Part shown: one piece after another, positions 47,648-58,550 of the stretch | Layout: the number at the start of each line of letters is the position of its first letter | Numbering within the stretch: the stretch's first letter is position 1 | Assembly (NCBI GenBank): GCA_033297205.1 | Contig: MU859251.1 | Span: forward strand, 1-64,000 | DNA: 64,000 nt | Origin: Pseudoneurospora amorphoporcata | Lineage: Eukaryota > Ascomycota > Sordariomycetes > Sordariales > Sordariaceae | Reading direction: 5' to 3' | The notes under the pieces: generated by a model | The model's database searches: none | Told to the model about the DNA's origin: nothing | What the model saw: only the letters and a program-made list of their open reading frames with translations | Translations under genes and position numbers: made by a program

Positions 47648-49002
47648 TCTATTTCGCCACCAAACACAAAAAGGGAGTTGAGCTTGCGGTGTTTTGAGAG
47701 CTTCTCACCGTCGGACTCCCTTGGAGGCACACAAAGGGTGAAGCTTTGTTGCTGCCGCACACAATCAACCACCAGGAGAGGGCTACATCTGATGTGGTTT
47801 CATCTCCGTCGTCACACCGGTTACTTTGCGACATTCACTTTACGACAATTGTCGAACGGCCCGTCTCCGTTCACGACATGACTTAAGTATACGACAAACA
47901 TCTTGCCTTACTAATCAATCATGATGGTATTGGGAGAAAGTGACAATGCTTCTACGCTATCACTTTGTCTTGGCCCGTCATCACAACATCATGAGGCAAG
48001 AACCCACCATCAACCAAAAAGAAACCAAAAAAAGAAAAGAGAAACATGAAGATGAATACGACGAGAGGAGGACAACAAAAATGGTGGTTTGCTTTTTCAG
48101 TTTTCAGTTTTTGGCTTACATGTTGTTTATGATACCCCATCCGAGTTTAGATACGCTGTCGCCTTTGCCGAGTTTTTACTGATACCCTTTTCATATCTTC
48201 ATCAATATCTCGACAGCGACAGTGCGCTAACGCCATCGCTGGGACGGCGTGTTGGGACCGAGACCTTAGTCCCGAAAGGGAGGCGGCGACAATGCTTTTA
48301 CGCTATCGCCAATGCCGGGTCTCGTGGGCGTTTCTGCTTTTTTTGTTTTTGTTTTTGGCTTTGGTATATATACAAACATCAGGTACCTCCCTGTTTCGAA
48401 TGGAGATAGGGGGAAGGAGAGAGGATGAGCAGCAGTTGGGCTACCGGTATATGTCTGGGATAGTCGATCATTCGTTAGATGCCAGATCCTGATCAATACA
48501 GCATTATTCAGCTGTAACATCATGTTTTGAAAGAGTGAAAAACATGTGATTTCTTGCCCTTCCTGAACTGACCATCTACCGTAAATCTATCACCCCTCGG
48601 ACCACATCGTTGATATCAGGCACGGTAGGCGTTCGGCGTTGACAGGACCCACTCGGCTGAAGTGGGGCTTCCGAGCCCGCATGGGCGGATGGACCCGCTC
48701 CGGCAACGAACGATATCGTCATCTCATCAATTCGCAGCTGAATAGCCTGTCCTCTTTTCCCTTCTACAACTCACAACTCACAACTCAACTTCATCGCTCA
48801 TTCAGCGATTAGACCCACACCCACCCAGTCAACGTTCTCGTTAGCCTCAGTCAAGGTATATCACCACGACATTTCGCACAGACAGACACACCGGACAACC
48901 GGCTTGCTACCCCTCAGAAGAAAAAGAGATCGACACAACCAACCAGCACCTCCCAAAGCCATCAACGACCCAAAACCATCACAAAACTGAAGATCAAGCA
49001 AC
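47648..49002. other. Intergenic / leader of the hydrolase-fold gene
   Basis: No gene is supported. It includes a GGGACC..GGTCCC-like arrangement around 48255-48275, an imperfect CCCACT/AGTGGG inverted repeat near 48648-48666, and a long A/C-rich leader just before 49003. Confidence 0.5.
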
Positions 49003-49860
49003 ATGCCACCAACCCGCATCCCCCAGCCGCAAGACTTTGATTCCCTCAAGCCCCAAAAGCTCCACGTCAGCACGCACTACCCCTCCCCACCCGAATCAAC
49101 AACGTCCATCCTCCTCCTCTTCCACGGCCTAGGCGACACCAACTCCCCCTTCCTCTCCTTCGCTTCCAACCTTTCCCTCCCAGGCGTCCTCGCCATTTCC
49201 GTCCGCGGCATCTCCCCCCTCCCGCCCTCCCTACTGGGATTACCGCTCGACAGCGGCGGGCCGACGGATAATTTCCATTGGGGCGACGACCTAAAACTTG
49301 ACGCGAGGACGGGGGAGATAGATATGGATCCGGGGTATGAGAAGGTGTGGGAGCTGGTCATGGATAGACTGGTGGGAGAGGTTCTGATCCGGAAATGTGG
49401 GTGGGAGACGGCGGATGTGATGCTTTTTGGGTTTGGACAGGGAGGCGGGGTGGCGCTGGGGTTGGGGAGTTTGGTTAGGACTTGGGATGGACCCAAGGTT
49501 GAGGAGGTGAAGGAGGGTGAGGAGGAGGAGGAACAAGTAAAGGAGGGAGTGGCGGGTGATGAGGAGAAGAAGAAGAATGAGAAGGCGTTCAAGGGCATCG
49601 TGTCGATTGGAGGGGCGCTGCCGCCTTCGATGATTCCTAGTGTCAGTGCGAGGGAAAAGGCCAAGACGCCGGTGTTGGTTTTGCATGGAAGCAAGAGTGA
49701 GTATGTGGGTGAGGATGAGGTGGATTTGATTCAGAGGGAGTTTGAGAACGTGAAGGTGGTGGAGTGGAAGAGGCCGGATGATGGGATGCCGAGGAGCAGG
49801 GAGGAGGTGTTGCCTATGATGGAGTTTTTTGCTGAGAGGCTGAAGAGTGGGTGGCCGTGA
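49003..49860 (+). CDS. Alpha/beta-hydrolase-fold protein, phospholipase/carboxylesterase type, catalytic residues missing
   Basis: A single-exon gene for 285 residues. The fold follows acyl-protein thioesterase/carboxylesterase relatives: LLLFHGLGDTNSPF (residues 37-50, strand plus oxyanion loop), VRGISPLP, NFHWGDD, then the nucleophile elbow LFGFGQGGGVAL (141-152), IVSIGGALPP, VLVLHGSKSEYVG (224-236) and a last helix EEVLPMMEFFAERL. At the elbow the usual GFSQGG is GFGQGG, so Ser is Gly145. The acidic residue of HGxxD is Ser232. The catalytic His of the GM-x-HS turn is Arg264. It therefore looks like a non-catalytic member. An acidic/Lys-rich insert (about 166-193) sits between the elbow and the next strand. 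Similar Gly-for-Ser proteins exist in fungi to my recollection, so this is probably a family trait. The role is unknown. Confidence 0.85.
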   Translation: MPPTRIPQPQDFDSLKPQKLHVSTHYPSPPESTTSILLLFHGLGDTNSPFLSFASNLSLPGVLAISVRGISPLPPSLLGLPLDSGGPTDNFHWGDDLKLDARTGEIDMDPGYEKVWELVMDRLVGEVLIRKCGWETADVMLFGFGQGGGVALGLGSLVRTWDGPKVEEVKEGEEEEEQVKEGVAGDEEKKKNEKAFKGIVSIGGALPPSMIPSVSAREKAKTPVLVLHGSKSEYVGEDEVDLIQREFENVKVVEWKRPDDGMPRSREEVLPMMEFFAERLKSGWP

Positions 49861-50106
49861 GGAACACTACTACGTAGTACTCGGGTTGTGACGGTTTGGT
49901 GGTTTGAATACATACCATGATGGCATGCACGAGTCAACTATGTGGTTCGTACGGTCTTTCGGATAGCGCCAGTCAATGAATACAAAAGACATGGCAAGAG
50001 CGAAGTTCAGGTCTTGGAGCAATTCAGGCATATCTCATTGTTTGACGCAGATGGCATCAGTCCCTCGAAATTACGTTTATATATATCCAAGCATCATATC
50101 GTCTCA

Positions 50107-52206
50107 TCAAGACAACCTCTTCCTGCCTTCATCAATCCCCTCAACATCCCTCGTATTCACCCTCGACGGCCCCGGCACCATTGCAACCCACTCACCCTCC
50201 TTTGTCCACACTCCCGCCTTGGTATAGTCCTCACTTTTGTACCCCTGCATCCAAGCAAACCGGAAATACTCGGTGTCCCTTCCCACTTCCTCGCCTTCCC
50301 TTGTCCACGTAAAGTTGGAAGGCGCGTTCTTGTCAAACTCATCATTGCTGAAATACGTGCGGAACCGTTCCACGTCGTTCACCAGCACGCTGATGCCATC
50401 GTAGATGGAGCCCGGCGGCTTGCCCCAAGTAAACGTGATGGAGGAAATGTTCTTGCCGAGCGAGATCACGGGCGCGGCGAGGGCTGGCAAGGGAGAACCG
50501 AGCTGGGCATCGCCTTGGAGAGCATAAGCCGTTTGCAGGACGGGGTCCCATCCCCAGCGGGCGATGCCGTTGATGAAGAAACCGACGAGCAAGCCTTGGT
50601 AGAGGAGAGAGAGTCTGGTTTGCATGCTTGTCCCCGGCAAGAGGAGCAACGCGAGGATGTAATGGTGGATGCGCAGCTTGAGGTCCGGCAAAATCACGCA
50701 GAGAATAAGACCAGCCCCAACGATGGTGTAGAACTTGAGATAGCGGACTAGACGACCTTCCTGGCGGAGGAACCAGGCCTGCGAGGCCACGATGACGATT
50801 AGCACGATGATGATGATGGTTAGAGCGGCGGGCGCTCCAGGTTGTTGTGACAGATCGTATGCCGTGAGACGCTGGATGGGGATAAAGTCAAAGGTGTAGT
50901 TGGTCAAGGCGCCAACCCAGCACCCTCCCAGCCAGAGCACTGTCTTTTCGAATTGGGCCGTCAGACCGGACAGGGAGCGGCGAATGCCCATGTGGTCGTA
51001 CATGACCCAGGCTGCCAGCATGGCAGGGAGGAACGACCCGAGTTCTCGCGAGATGAGGGAGGGGACATCGGTGATGTTGGCCGGGTCGGTAGCCAGGCCA
51101 ACGGTCCAGTAGATGCCTGCGAAGACGGGGAAGAAGAAGAGGTGCGGGCATGTGATCAGCACCGAGAGCACGGTGGAAAAGACGACGGAGATGGCGAGGA
51201 GCGCCCAGCGCATGTCCTTGCCTGAGCACTCGACGCCTTCCTCGAAGGTGAAGGACAGCGGGAAGTAGGAATCGAAGGCGATGCTTTCGATTCCGTTCCG
51301 GTCCGAACTGGTGAAGTTCCTCCGCGTCCCGATCAGCCGCACCACACCACAGCCGCCATGCGCGTTTGACACAACGCCGGCATGGACGGCAGAGCCGCAG
51401 AGGTAGGAGTCGCCGCGGTAGACGGGAGTGATATCGTGTCCTGTTGCTGGCGGGCCGCCAACAATCAGAGGCCTGTACACCACCTCCTGGTCACCCACAG
51501 CGCGCGGATTCAGGACCTCGTAGCTTGCGCAGTTGGCAGGACACTTGAAGGCAAACCCAGAGTTGGTGAAGGGCCGACATTGCATGCCATTGAGTCCGCA
51601 CCCGTTGTCCATGTCCCAGTAGGCAGCACCGCAGCCGATCGAGACGGGCCGGCCCCATCCTGGAATCTCGTCCACATCCAACTCTTTGCGCATGACCAAG
51701 GCGAAGGTAATGATCCACATGGCGATCCAGAAAAACAACAGCCACAGCCTATGTCTCAATTGTGGGAATTTCTTCTCCAGCAGCAGGATTGGCGCATACT
51801 GCACGCCGGGGAACAGCGGCTTGATGCGGAACCGCTGAGGAGTGGCGGGGCCGTGAGCCCATCGGATGACGGCAACAACTGAGCGTCGGACAGGATATGG
51901 CACCCATTTCCACCTCTTCCATGAGCCGGCATCTTGGAGGAATCGCGGAGTGGGCGGGGAGTTGTTGTCGGCCTCGAGGGCTTCTACGAGGGTTACTTGG
52001 GGAAGTGGTGCGTCGGGGTGGTCGGTCGTGATCAGTATGGTTGCGCTGTTGGTGACAGTCGGGGTGCCGGTGCCGCTGCTGGAATTGCTGCTAGTGGCGC
52101 TGTTGTCTGAATCGGAGGAGGAAGAGAGGCTCTCGGGATCTTGAACGGGGTGTACTTGGCCGACGAAGGATTTGGGGGACGCCGCCCCGTCTTGGGTTCC
52201 CACCAT
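50107..52206 (-). CDS. LCCL-domain multi-pass membrane protein
   Basis: A single-exon gene for 699 residues. The N-terminal 130 residues are Ser/Thr-rich and cytoplasmic in style. A membrane helix lies near 155-175 (LWLLFFWIAMWIITFALVM). It is followed by an LCCL domain of about 140 residues containing paired cysteines (GCGAAYWD, NGCGLNGMQC, FKCPANCASYEVLNP). The domain continues with VYRGDSYLCGSAVHAGVVS and GGCGVVRLIG, which is the classic LCCL signature. About seven or eight further membrane helices follow, then a hydrophilic tail with several NxT/S sequons. This architecture is known in fungi as LCCL-domain membrane proteins of unknown role; in animals LCCL domains bind ligands outside the cell. 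It is divergent from QTRT2 across a 1.15 kb intergenic region. Confidence 0.93.
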   Translation of the reverse strand: MVGTQDGAASPKSFVGQVHPVQDPESLSSSSDSDNSATSSNSSSGTGTPTVTNSATILITTDHPDAPLPQVTLVEALEADNNSPPTPRFLQDAGSWKRWKWVPYPVRRSVVAVIRWAHGPATPQRFRIKPLFPGVQYAPILLLEKKFPQLRHRLWLLFFWIAMWIITFALVMRKELDVDEIPGWGRPVSIGCGAAYWDMDNGCGLNGMQCRPFTNSGFAFKCPANCASYEVLNPRAVGDQEVVYRPLIVGGPPATGHDITPVYRGDSYLCGSAVHAGVVSNAHGGCGVVRLIGTRRNFTSSDRNGIESIAFDSYFPLSFTFEEGVECSGKDMRWALLAISVVFSTVLSVLITCPHLFFFPVFAGIYWTVGLATDPANITDVPSLISRELGSFLPAMLAAWVMYDHMGIRRSLSGLTAQFEKTVLWLGGCWVGALTNYTFDFIPIQRLTAYDLSQQPGAPAALTIIIIVLIVIVASQAWFLRQEGRLVRYLKFYTIVGAGLILCVILPDLKLRIHHYILALLLLPGTSMQTRLSLLYQGLLVGFFINGIARWGWDPVLQTAYALQGDAQLGSPLPALAAPVISLGKNISSITFTWGKPPGSIYDGISVLVNDVERFRTYFSNDEFDKNAPSNFTWTREGEEVGRDTEYFRFAWMQGYKSEDYTKAGVWTKEGEWVAMVPGPSRVNTRDVEGIDEGRKRLS

Positions 52207-53357
52207 ATCTTGGTGTTGTATATAGAAACGTGCTGTTCAAGTCGAAATCTTTCGATGTCTTGTGTATTTGTAACAGATTCAAGATCACCTCGGAGACTAA
52301 CGCCGGTCTAGGTAGGCTATGACGAAACGCATCAAAACAAAACAAGTAAAAGTCAACAAGATAGTTAGTTGATAAAGTGATGGGGGTATCAATGCAGTCA
52401 AGCCGCAAAACGACGAGATAAACAAAACATCCGCGACTGGCGAGGGTATGAGGATCTGTTCAACGGGAAGTGTAAAAAGATAGAAAAGAGGAACAAGAAC
52501 AAGGAAGGCAAAGGGATGGATGAGGTGACATGTATGCACAAGGTGCCTTGCCGGATGCCGACCCGAGGCCGCAGTGGCCGGATAAGACGGTGGGTTGCCA
52601 TTACAGAGACTTTTTCTCTTGGGGAGTGAACATGATTCGAAACACTGACCGTGATTGGTACACACGGGCTTGTACGGTCATGTTAGCAACGGCATCCAGG
52701 CCTGGCAGGGCAGAACGCGACATACTGGCGATCATTGCCAATCTGTTCCTGCATATCATTGGTGATATCTGGGCAATGCCAACGGCCGCTGTATCAAAGT
52801 CTAGAGGTATCATCGCCAACACTTATTACTTCCCATTGACATTGACAGGTACGACACAGACACAGGCGGGAACGCCAGGCACCACCCACTAACATTGAAA
52901 AGAGGCGGGGGCCGTGCGGTGCGGGACGACTCGTGCTCGTCGAGGGACCCGACAGATCCAGGACCCCACCTTCCCTTCAGCTTTGCCAAGGCGAGGCGGT
53001 TCTAGCACCTGAACTACAGGGAACAATCCCTGTGCACCTCTCACTACAGGCGGCCTTAACAGCTTGGCGGAGCAGAACGGTGAACCTCTGCGCAAAAATA
53101 CGCAAAATACCGTTACTGAAAAGTTACATTGCCACAAACGGAACTGGCCGATGTAACAAAAACTCCAAAACTGCGTATCACCAAATTTTGATGCTGCAGC
53201 AAAGCTTCAACTAACCAAGTGATATCAGCCAAGATTTGGAAAGTGTCTTGTTGGATACTCATCATATCCAACCAGGAAACATCAAGAGAGGTCATACACC
53301 TCACTCACTCACTCACTCACTCCTCCAATATCAGACTCCATCTCTCCACCAGAAAAG
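52207..53357. promoter_or_regulatory. Divergent promoter region, LCCL gene / QTRT2
   Basis: This is the only upstream DNA for both flanking genes. A CTCA microsatellite lies in the presumed QTRT2 leader. No individual transcription-factor site can be called with confidence. Confidence 0.5.
53300..53322. repeat. (CTCA)n microsatellite in the QTRT2 leader
   Basis: About five CTCA units lie some 35 bp before the QTRT2 start codon. Confidence 0.8.
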
Positions 53358-55044
53358 ATGTCTAGTGATGGGCAACAGCCAACAACAACAATGACCTTTG
53401 AACTGCTCAAGACCGCCATTAAGGATGGCGGTGCCAGACTCGGCCGTCTGACATTCTCAGGTCGTCGTACTGTCGACACTCCCAACTTCTTCGGCCTCAC
53501 CTCGAGAGGTGTCATCCCTCACGTAACTCCAGACAATGTCGAGAAGCACTTACACACCAATGGCACTTATATGGCCTTGGAGGACTGTAAGTCTCAAGTA
53601 ATGAATTCTGGAAATCATATTCTAACATGACAAAAATATCACAGTCATCGAGCGTCCTCAGCAATACATGACCCGCTCACCCCCCATCTACGAGACGCCC
53701 TCGCCCGTCAACAAGCCCCTAAACAGCTTCACAGCCATGCCCTCCTCCATCATCACCGTTCTCGGCTCCAGGAGGCTTCCCGCCGTCTGCTCTCCCATGG
53801 GCAACACCAACCAGGGCATCTCCGTCTTCACCTCCACCGGCTTCCAAGCCGTCACCACCAAGGAGTACATCAACGCCGTCCAGACTCTCAACCCGGACAT
53901 CGCCATCCCCCTCGCCGACCTCACCCACAAGACCAACACGCCCACCTCCAAGCGTGCCCTCCGCATGGCCGAGCGCACCGACGACTGGATCAAGGAGTGG
54001 TTCACCGAGATGTATACCAAAAAAGACTCCAAAATCGCAACCTTCGCCCCCGTCCTTCCCATCAGCTACTCCATGCAATGGGAGTATCTCGAGCGTCTGT
54101 CAGAGGAGCACGCATCCAATCCTGCCGTCCTCTCGGGCCTAGCCGTCTACGACGCCGACCTCATCCCCGACATCTCCTCCTCCTCTTCCTCTTCCAACAA
54201 GTACAAAAACCTCGACCCCCTCCCGCGTCTGGCTCTCACCGCGCCCTCCAACCCCCATCAAGTCCTCCGCCAGCTTTCCCTGGGAATGGATATCTTCCTC
54301 TTACCTTTTCTCTCCACCGCTTCCGACGCTGGCATCGCCCTGTCATTTACTTTCCCCCCTCCTCCTCCTCCTCCCAACAACCCCACCTCCACCTCCACTT
54401 CCGAGTCTGCTGCTGCTCCAGAGTCAGACCTCCCCCTCCCCCTCCTCCCCCTGGGCATAGACATGTCCTCCCCCAGCCACTCCGTCTCCCTCCTCCCCCT
54501 GACAACAAACTCCTGCACCTGCTACGCCTGCACCACGCACCACCGCGCCTTTGTGCAGCACCTGCTCTGCGCCAGGGAAATGCTCGGCTGGACGTTACTG
54601 CAGATCCACAACCACGCCGTCGTGGCTTCCTTCTTTGCTGCCATCCGCGAGGCCCTGGCCGACGGCACGTTCGAGGAGAAGGCGAGGCTTTTTGCGTTGA
54701 GGTATGAGCCCGAGATTCCAAGCGGGCTGGGAGAGAGGCCGAGGGCGAGGGGCTATCATTTTAAGAGCGAGGGGCCGAATGAGGTCAAGAAGAATAAACC
54801 TGCGTGGAGCAAGTTTGAGGGTGAGGGTGAGGGTGGTGAACAGGGAAAGGAGGAGAAGAAGGAAAAGACGGTGGAGGAGAAGGTGGACGAGTTGAGGATA
54901 CAGGATGAGCAGAGTGGTACTACGTCTGCGTTGGCATCGGGTGTAGATTCCGTGGCTGAGACGCCGTTGGTGCCGGATGAGAATGCTGATGCCAAGGATT
55001 TGGAGGAGAAGGGGTTTGCGGAGACGGTTGAGGAGAAGAAGTGA
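53358..55044 (+). CDS. qtrt2: Queuine tRNA-ribosyltransferase accessory subunit 2
   Basis: Two exons, 53358-53586 and 53645-55044, encode 542 residues. QTRT2 pairs with catalytic QTRT1 to exchange guanine for queuine at the wobble position of GUN-anticodon tRNAs, often at mitochondrial membranes. The N-terminus has the TGT start block FSGRRTVDTPNFFGLTSRG. The zinc site is Cys367, Cys369, Cys372 and His398, spaced C-x-C-x2-C-x25-H, followed by the AFVQHLLCAREMLGWTLLQIHN block. Between them lies a fungal-style insert with polyserine and polyproline (about residues 253-335). The C-terminal 130 residues are Glu/Lys-rich and outside the fold. Unlike S. cerevisiae, which lacks queuine salvage, filamentous fungi and S. 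pombe keep it. QTRT1 is not in this window. It converges with AP-3 delta, 136 bp between stops. Confidence 0.93.
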
Positions 55045-55180
55045 GAGGTTAGAAGAGATACCAAATAAAAACAAGTCACGTATCCAAGACCGACCGAAGA
55101 TGATCAAATACAGGTTCGTAACCATCAATTCACTTCAAGGATCTACATATCCCCTTTACCTTCTATCTTGGGCCTGTAAC

Positions 55181-58100
55181 CTATGGCCTACCAATCTCAC
55201 CTCCAGCCTCAGCCCCATTCCCATCCCCAGCATCATCATCAAGCTGTATAACCCTCTTCGGCTTCTTCTTCTTCTTAACCTCCCCCTCCTTTTCCTTCTT
55301 CTTCTTCTTAACAGTCACCACCGCCTCTCCCTCGCCTCCGCCCACTGGCCCCCCTTCCCCTTCCCCTTCCGCTCCCTCGGTCGGCTTCTTTTTCTTCTTC
55401 TTCACCTTCTTCTCCTTCTCGTCATCTACCCCATCACCCCCTTCCGCCTTATCCTTCTTCTTCTTCTTCCCCTCCTCCTTACCTTTCTTCTTCTTCTTAC
55501 TCTGTACCACCACTCCCTCGGTCGGCACACCTTGAGCGACTTGTATCCTCTCGTTAGCCCTCTGCATCTCCAGTCTTAGCCGTTGGACTTCTTTCAAGGC
55601 CTTGGCCATTTCCGCATCCGTCTCCGCCAGCTGCTCGTGCGGTAAAGCATCAGATTCGCTGGCTTCGAGGCTGAGGTTGCGCAAGTGGCTCGAGTCAACT
55701 TGTAGAAGCGATTGCTTGAGTTTCCTTGCTGCACGAGACTTGGCGCTGGTGCTCGACGGGTCGGCGTCCGAGTCGTGCTGGCTTCCCGTTCGCGGGGTGG
55801 ACGGACGGCTGCTGACGAGTGTTTCGTCTGCTGCGACGACGATTTGGGGGCGGGATTTGGGTGCCTTGGGTTGCTGCTGGAATGATCCGGGAGCGCCGGC
55901 ACCGACGCCCGAGGAACTGATGGCGCCGAGGTCGAGCTTCATAATAGGGATGGAGTCGATGTCGAGGTCTGGGCCGTTCTCGTTTTGCAGGATGTTGTGT
56001 ATTGGTGTGGAAGTGCCTTGTGAGCGAGAGGGACTGCCTAGGCCGCCGATGTAGAAGGGGTCGTCGCGGTTGCGCTCTTCTCGTTCGGCCTTCCGACGGG
56101 CGATGATGTCTGCGTCGAGGTAGCTATCCTCGGTCGCTTGCTGGTAGGAACCGGGGGATGTTGTCTCGGGGGCGTCCCTTAGTCTGTTGATTGCTGGCTC
56201 GCTAGAGATGCTGGTTGGTGCTGCCTTCTCATTGTAGTAAGCTGCAAACTCGTCGTCTTCTTGGACGGGAAGCATCAACGAGTCTGCTTGTCCCAGCAAA
56301 CTGCCGAGGTTAGGATGGATGGGCTCGTCTAGGTCAAGGCCCTCCGGCATTGGGACATTGAGCTGAGCGCCAACTGCGACCGAGTTCAACTCCCGGCCTT
56401 GGAAGAGAGAGGGTATCGCTTGCGTGAGAAGGAGTGGTGGGTCTTGTTGCAGTTCGTCTGTTGATGCCGCCTGTGCTGATGCTGCCTCGGCAGTAAGCTT
56501 CAGAAGCTCGGTAAACTCCACCGCTCGCTCCTGCACCTCGAGAGATGGATGGGTGATTAGGGGCTCATATGTATGAATGACCCGCGCCATGAGTAAAGAC
56601 ACCATCGACTTCCGTTCTGCTGTCCAGTATGTCTGGTCGTTTCCTGCAATCAGCGCAAACAACTTCATGGAGGCCTGCAGGCAGGTTGCGAGAACCTCCG
56701 GGGGCCTGATGCGCGTTATTAGCTGTAGTAGGTGATTGAGTGTATCGCTTGGGTTTGATAGCTGATATGCGTATTCTCCGGCGATCCAAGCAACAGGCTT
56801 AAGCGAACCTGATGTCACTTGGTGTGAAGTGGATTCCATCGTCAACTTTGCGATAATAAGCTCGGCAGCCCGGACAGCGGTAACTCTCACTGCCTTCACC
56901 TTAACGGCCACATTTCTGAGCTCATTGCCAATGCTCTCCGAGATGTCGGCTGTGGCAGATTTCTCCCTTGGTGCTGTACCGTCCGAGTCAATCTCCTTAC
57001 GAGACGCAGGAGCAATCCGGATGAGCTGTGTTAGTACGTCAATGTACCAGTCAAAGTCGACCACGCTGGAGTAGTTGTTCTGAGAGCACATCTTCAGAAT
57101 TCGTCCAATGACATCAATCGTATAGTCTTCGGGGAGAGGAGGAGCCTCATCTCTCTTCCGAGGCCGTCGTTCAGCGCCCATCTCTTCGCTCGAGTCCGTT
57201 GATAGGTCGTCCAATTGATCATTGTCCAGGTTCGTGGACGTCTTGAGCTGCCTCATAAGCCGGCTGACAATGGAGACCAAGTTATCGCTGCTGACCATCC
57301 CTTGTACCAGGTCTAGGGCTTTTATCCTGATAGTTATATCTTCGCTGTCGATGCACTCCATAATCACATCCTCTTGTTGAGCAACAAGGAACGGGTGCGT
57401 GACCACGATTCTGTTGAAGGCCAAGAGAGCGACGTATTTTACTGGACACAAAACAGGTTAAAATCACAACAGGAACGCTCAGAACGAGGACACTCACGGT
57501 TGGCATCGCCATTGAAAGTGATCATGCCACGAAGCTTTGAAACACAAAGGCTGGCAATTTCCTCCCTCCCCTCATCTTCCGAATCTCCAAGAATTCCTCC
57601 TTGTATGATGCCATTGATACACTCGTATAACAGGGACATTGCCGGGGTTGTTCGAATAAGGTCCGTCAGGGGTGGCAGAAGCTTGCGGACGAGACGCGGT
57701 TCTAGTGGGGTGAGGGTCGCAAACTGGCCAAGTTAGTAAAGCGACATTGAGCAGGGAAGCCGGTGTTTCTCGTACCAGTTTGATCAACTTTATCGCCATC
57801 CAGTTGTTACCCCCATCTACCAATAGTTCGAACAGGCGCGGAGCCAAGGGTAAGAAATCCTGGGGTCTCCGCCAGCCTAGTTCACACACCACGTTCACAA
57901 TCGCCGCTGTCACGCTCGGATCCTCGTTCTTGTCCATGAGTCGCTCCTTGATCTTGGGCCATGCTGCCCGGAGGGTCTCTGGATATACCAGAGCCAGTCT
58001 GTATAGTGTAACGATGGTCTTCTTCCTAATAGCCGAATGCGAGTGACTGAGACGCGGCAGTAAATCTGCTAGTACGGAGAGAGCGAGAGATGGCGTGATG

Positions 58101-58550
58101 ATATGTGGGAGTGCGGCGACTGGGAGCGAGATGACTATGGGAGAGGAGGCTGAGAGGTCCTTCTTGAGGAGGTTGGTGGCTAGCATGAGCACTTCGGTAT
58201 CGGTCTTGAAGCTCTGGACGGCGCCGAGATATCCAACGCGCTTCTGGTGGTATTTAGGGGAGGACATGACCTCGAGAACGTGGAAGGAGGCCCATGACAT
58301 GTCATGGCCGTTCATCTCGAGGTATATGATCTTGAGTAGGGCCGTGGCCTTGACATCTTTGCGCATCTGTTAGCGGAAGCAACGGGCGCAAGACGGACAT
58401 GACAGGCAAGAGAGACGAACCCATATCCTGGCTTTTGATCTCGGAACGACATTCTTTCAGGCAATTCTGGATGTACTCCTTTTCGTTTCCCTTGTGGTTA
58501 CGCAGACCTCGGATGAGATCGTACAATGACTTTTCGAACCTAGGGGCCAT
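55181..58550 (-). CDS. apl5: AP-3 complex subunit delta
   Basis: Four exons, 58550-58421, 58356-57776, 57723-57498 and 57441-55181, give 1,065 residues. AP-3 carries cargo such as alkaline phosphatase and vacuolar SNAREs from the Golgi/endosome directly to the vacuole; delta is one of its two large subunits. Residues 1-600 form the adaptin N-terminal solenoid, with the diagnostic start FEKSLYDLIRGLRNHKGNE and the block KATALLKIIYLEMNGHDMSWASF. Later GDANLKYVALLAFNRIV crosses the third splice junction. The hinge (about 700-930) is acidic, Ser-rich and disordered. The C-terminus carries several Lys-rich runs (KKKKKKGK, KKKKKDK, KKKKKK) and ends without a clear ear domain of the AP-1/AP-2 sort, which is usual for fungal delta. 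The first intron acceptor is the second AG after the CTAAC branch, chosen because only it keeps the frame. Confidence 0.95.

Noticed and set aside
49077..49694. 205-codon frame antisense to the hydrolase-fold gene
   Set aside because: It is a Ser/Pro-rich shadow of the GC-rich coding strand; the sense frame has clear family motifs.
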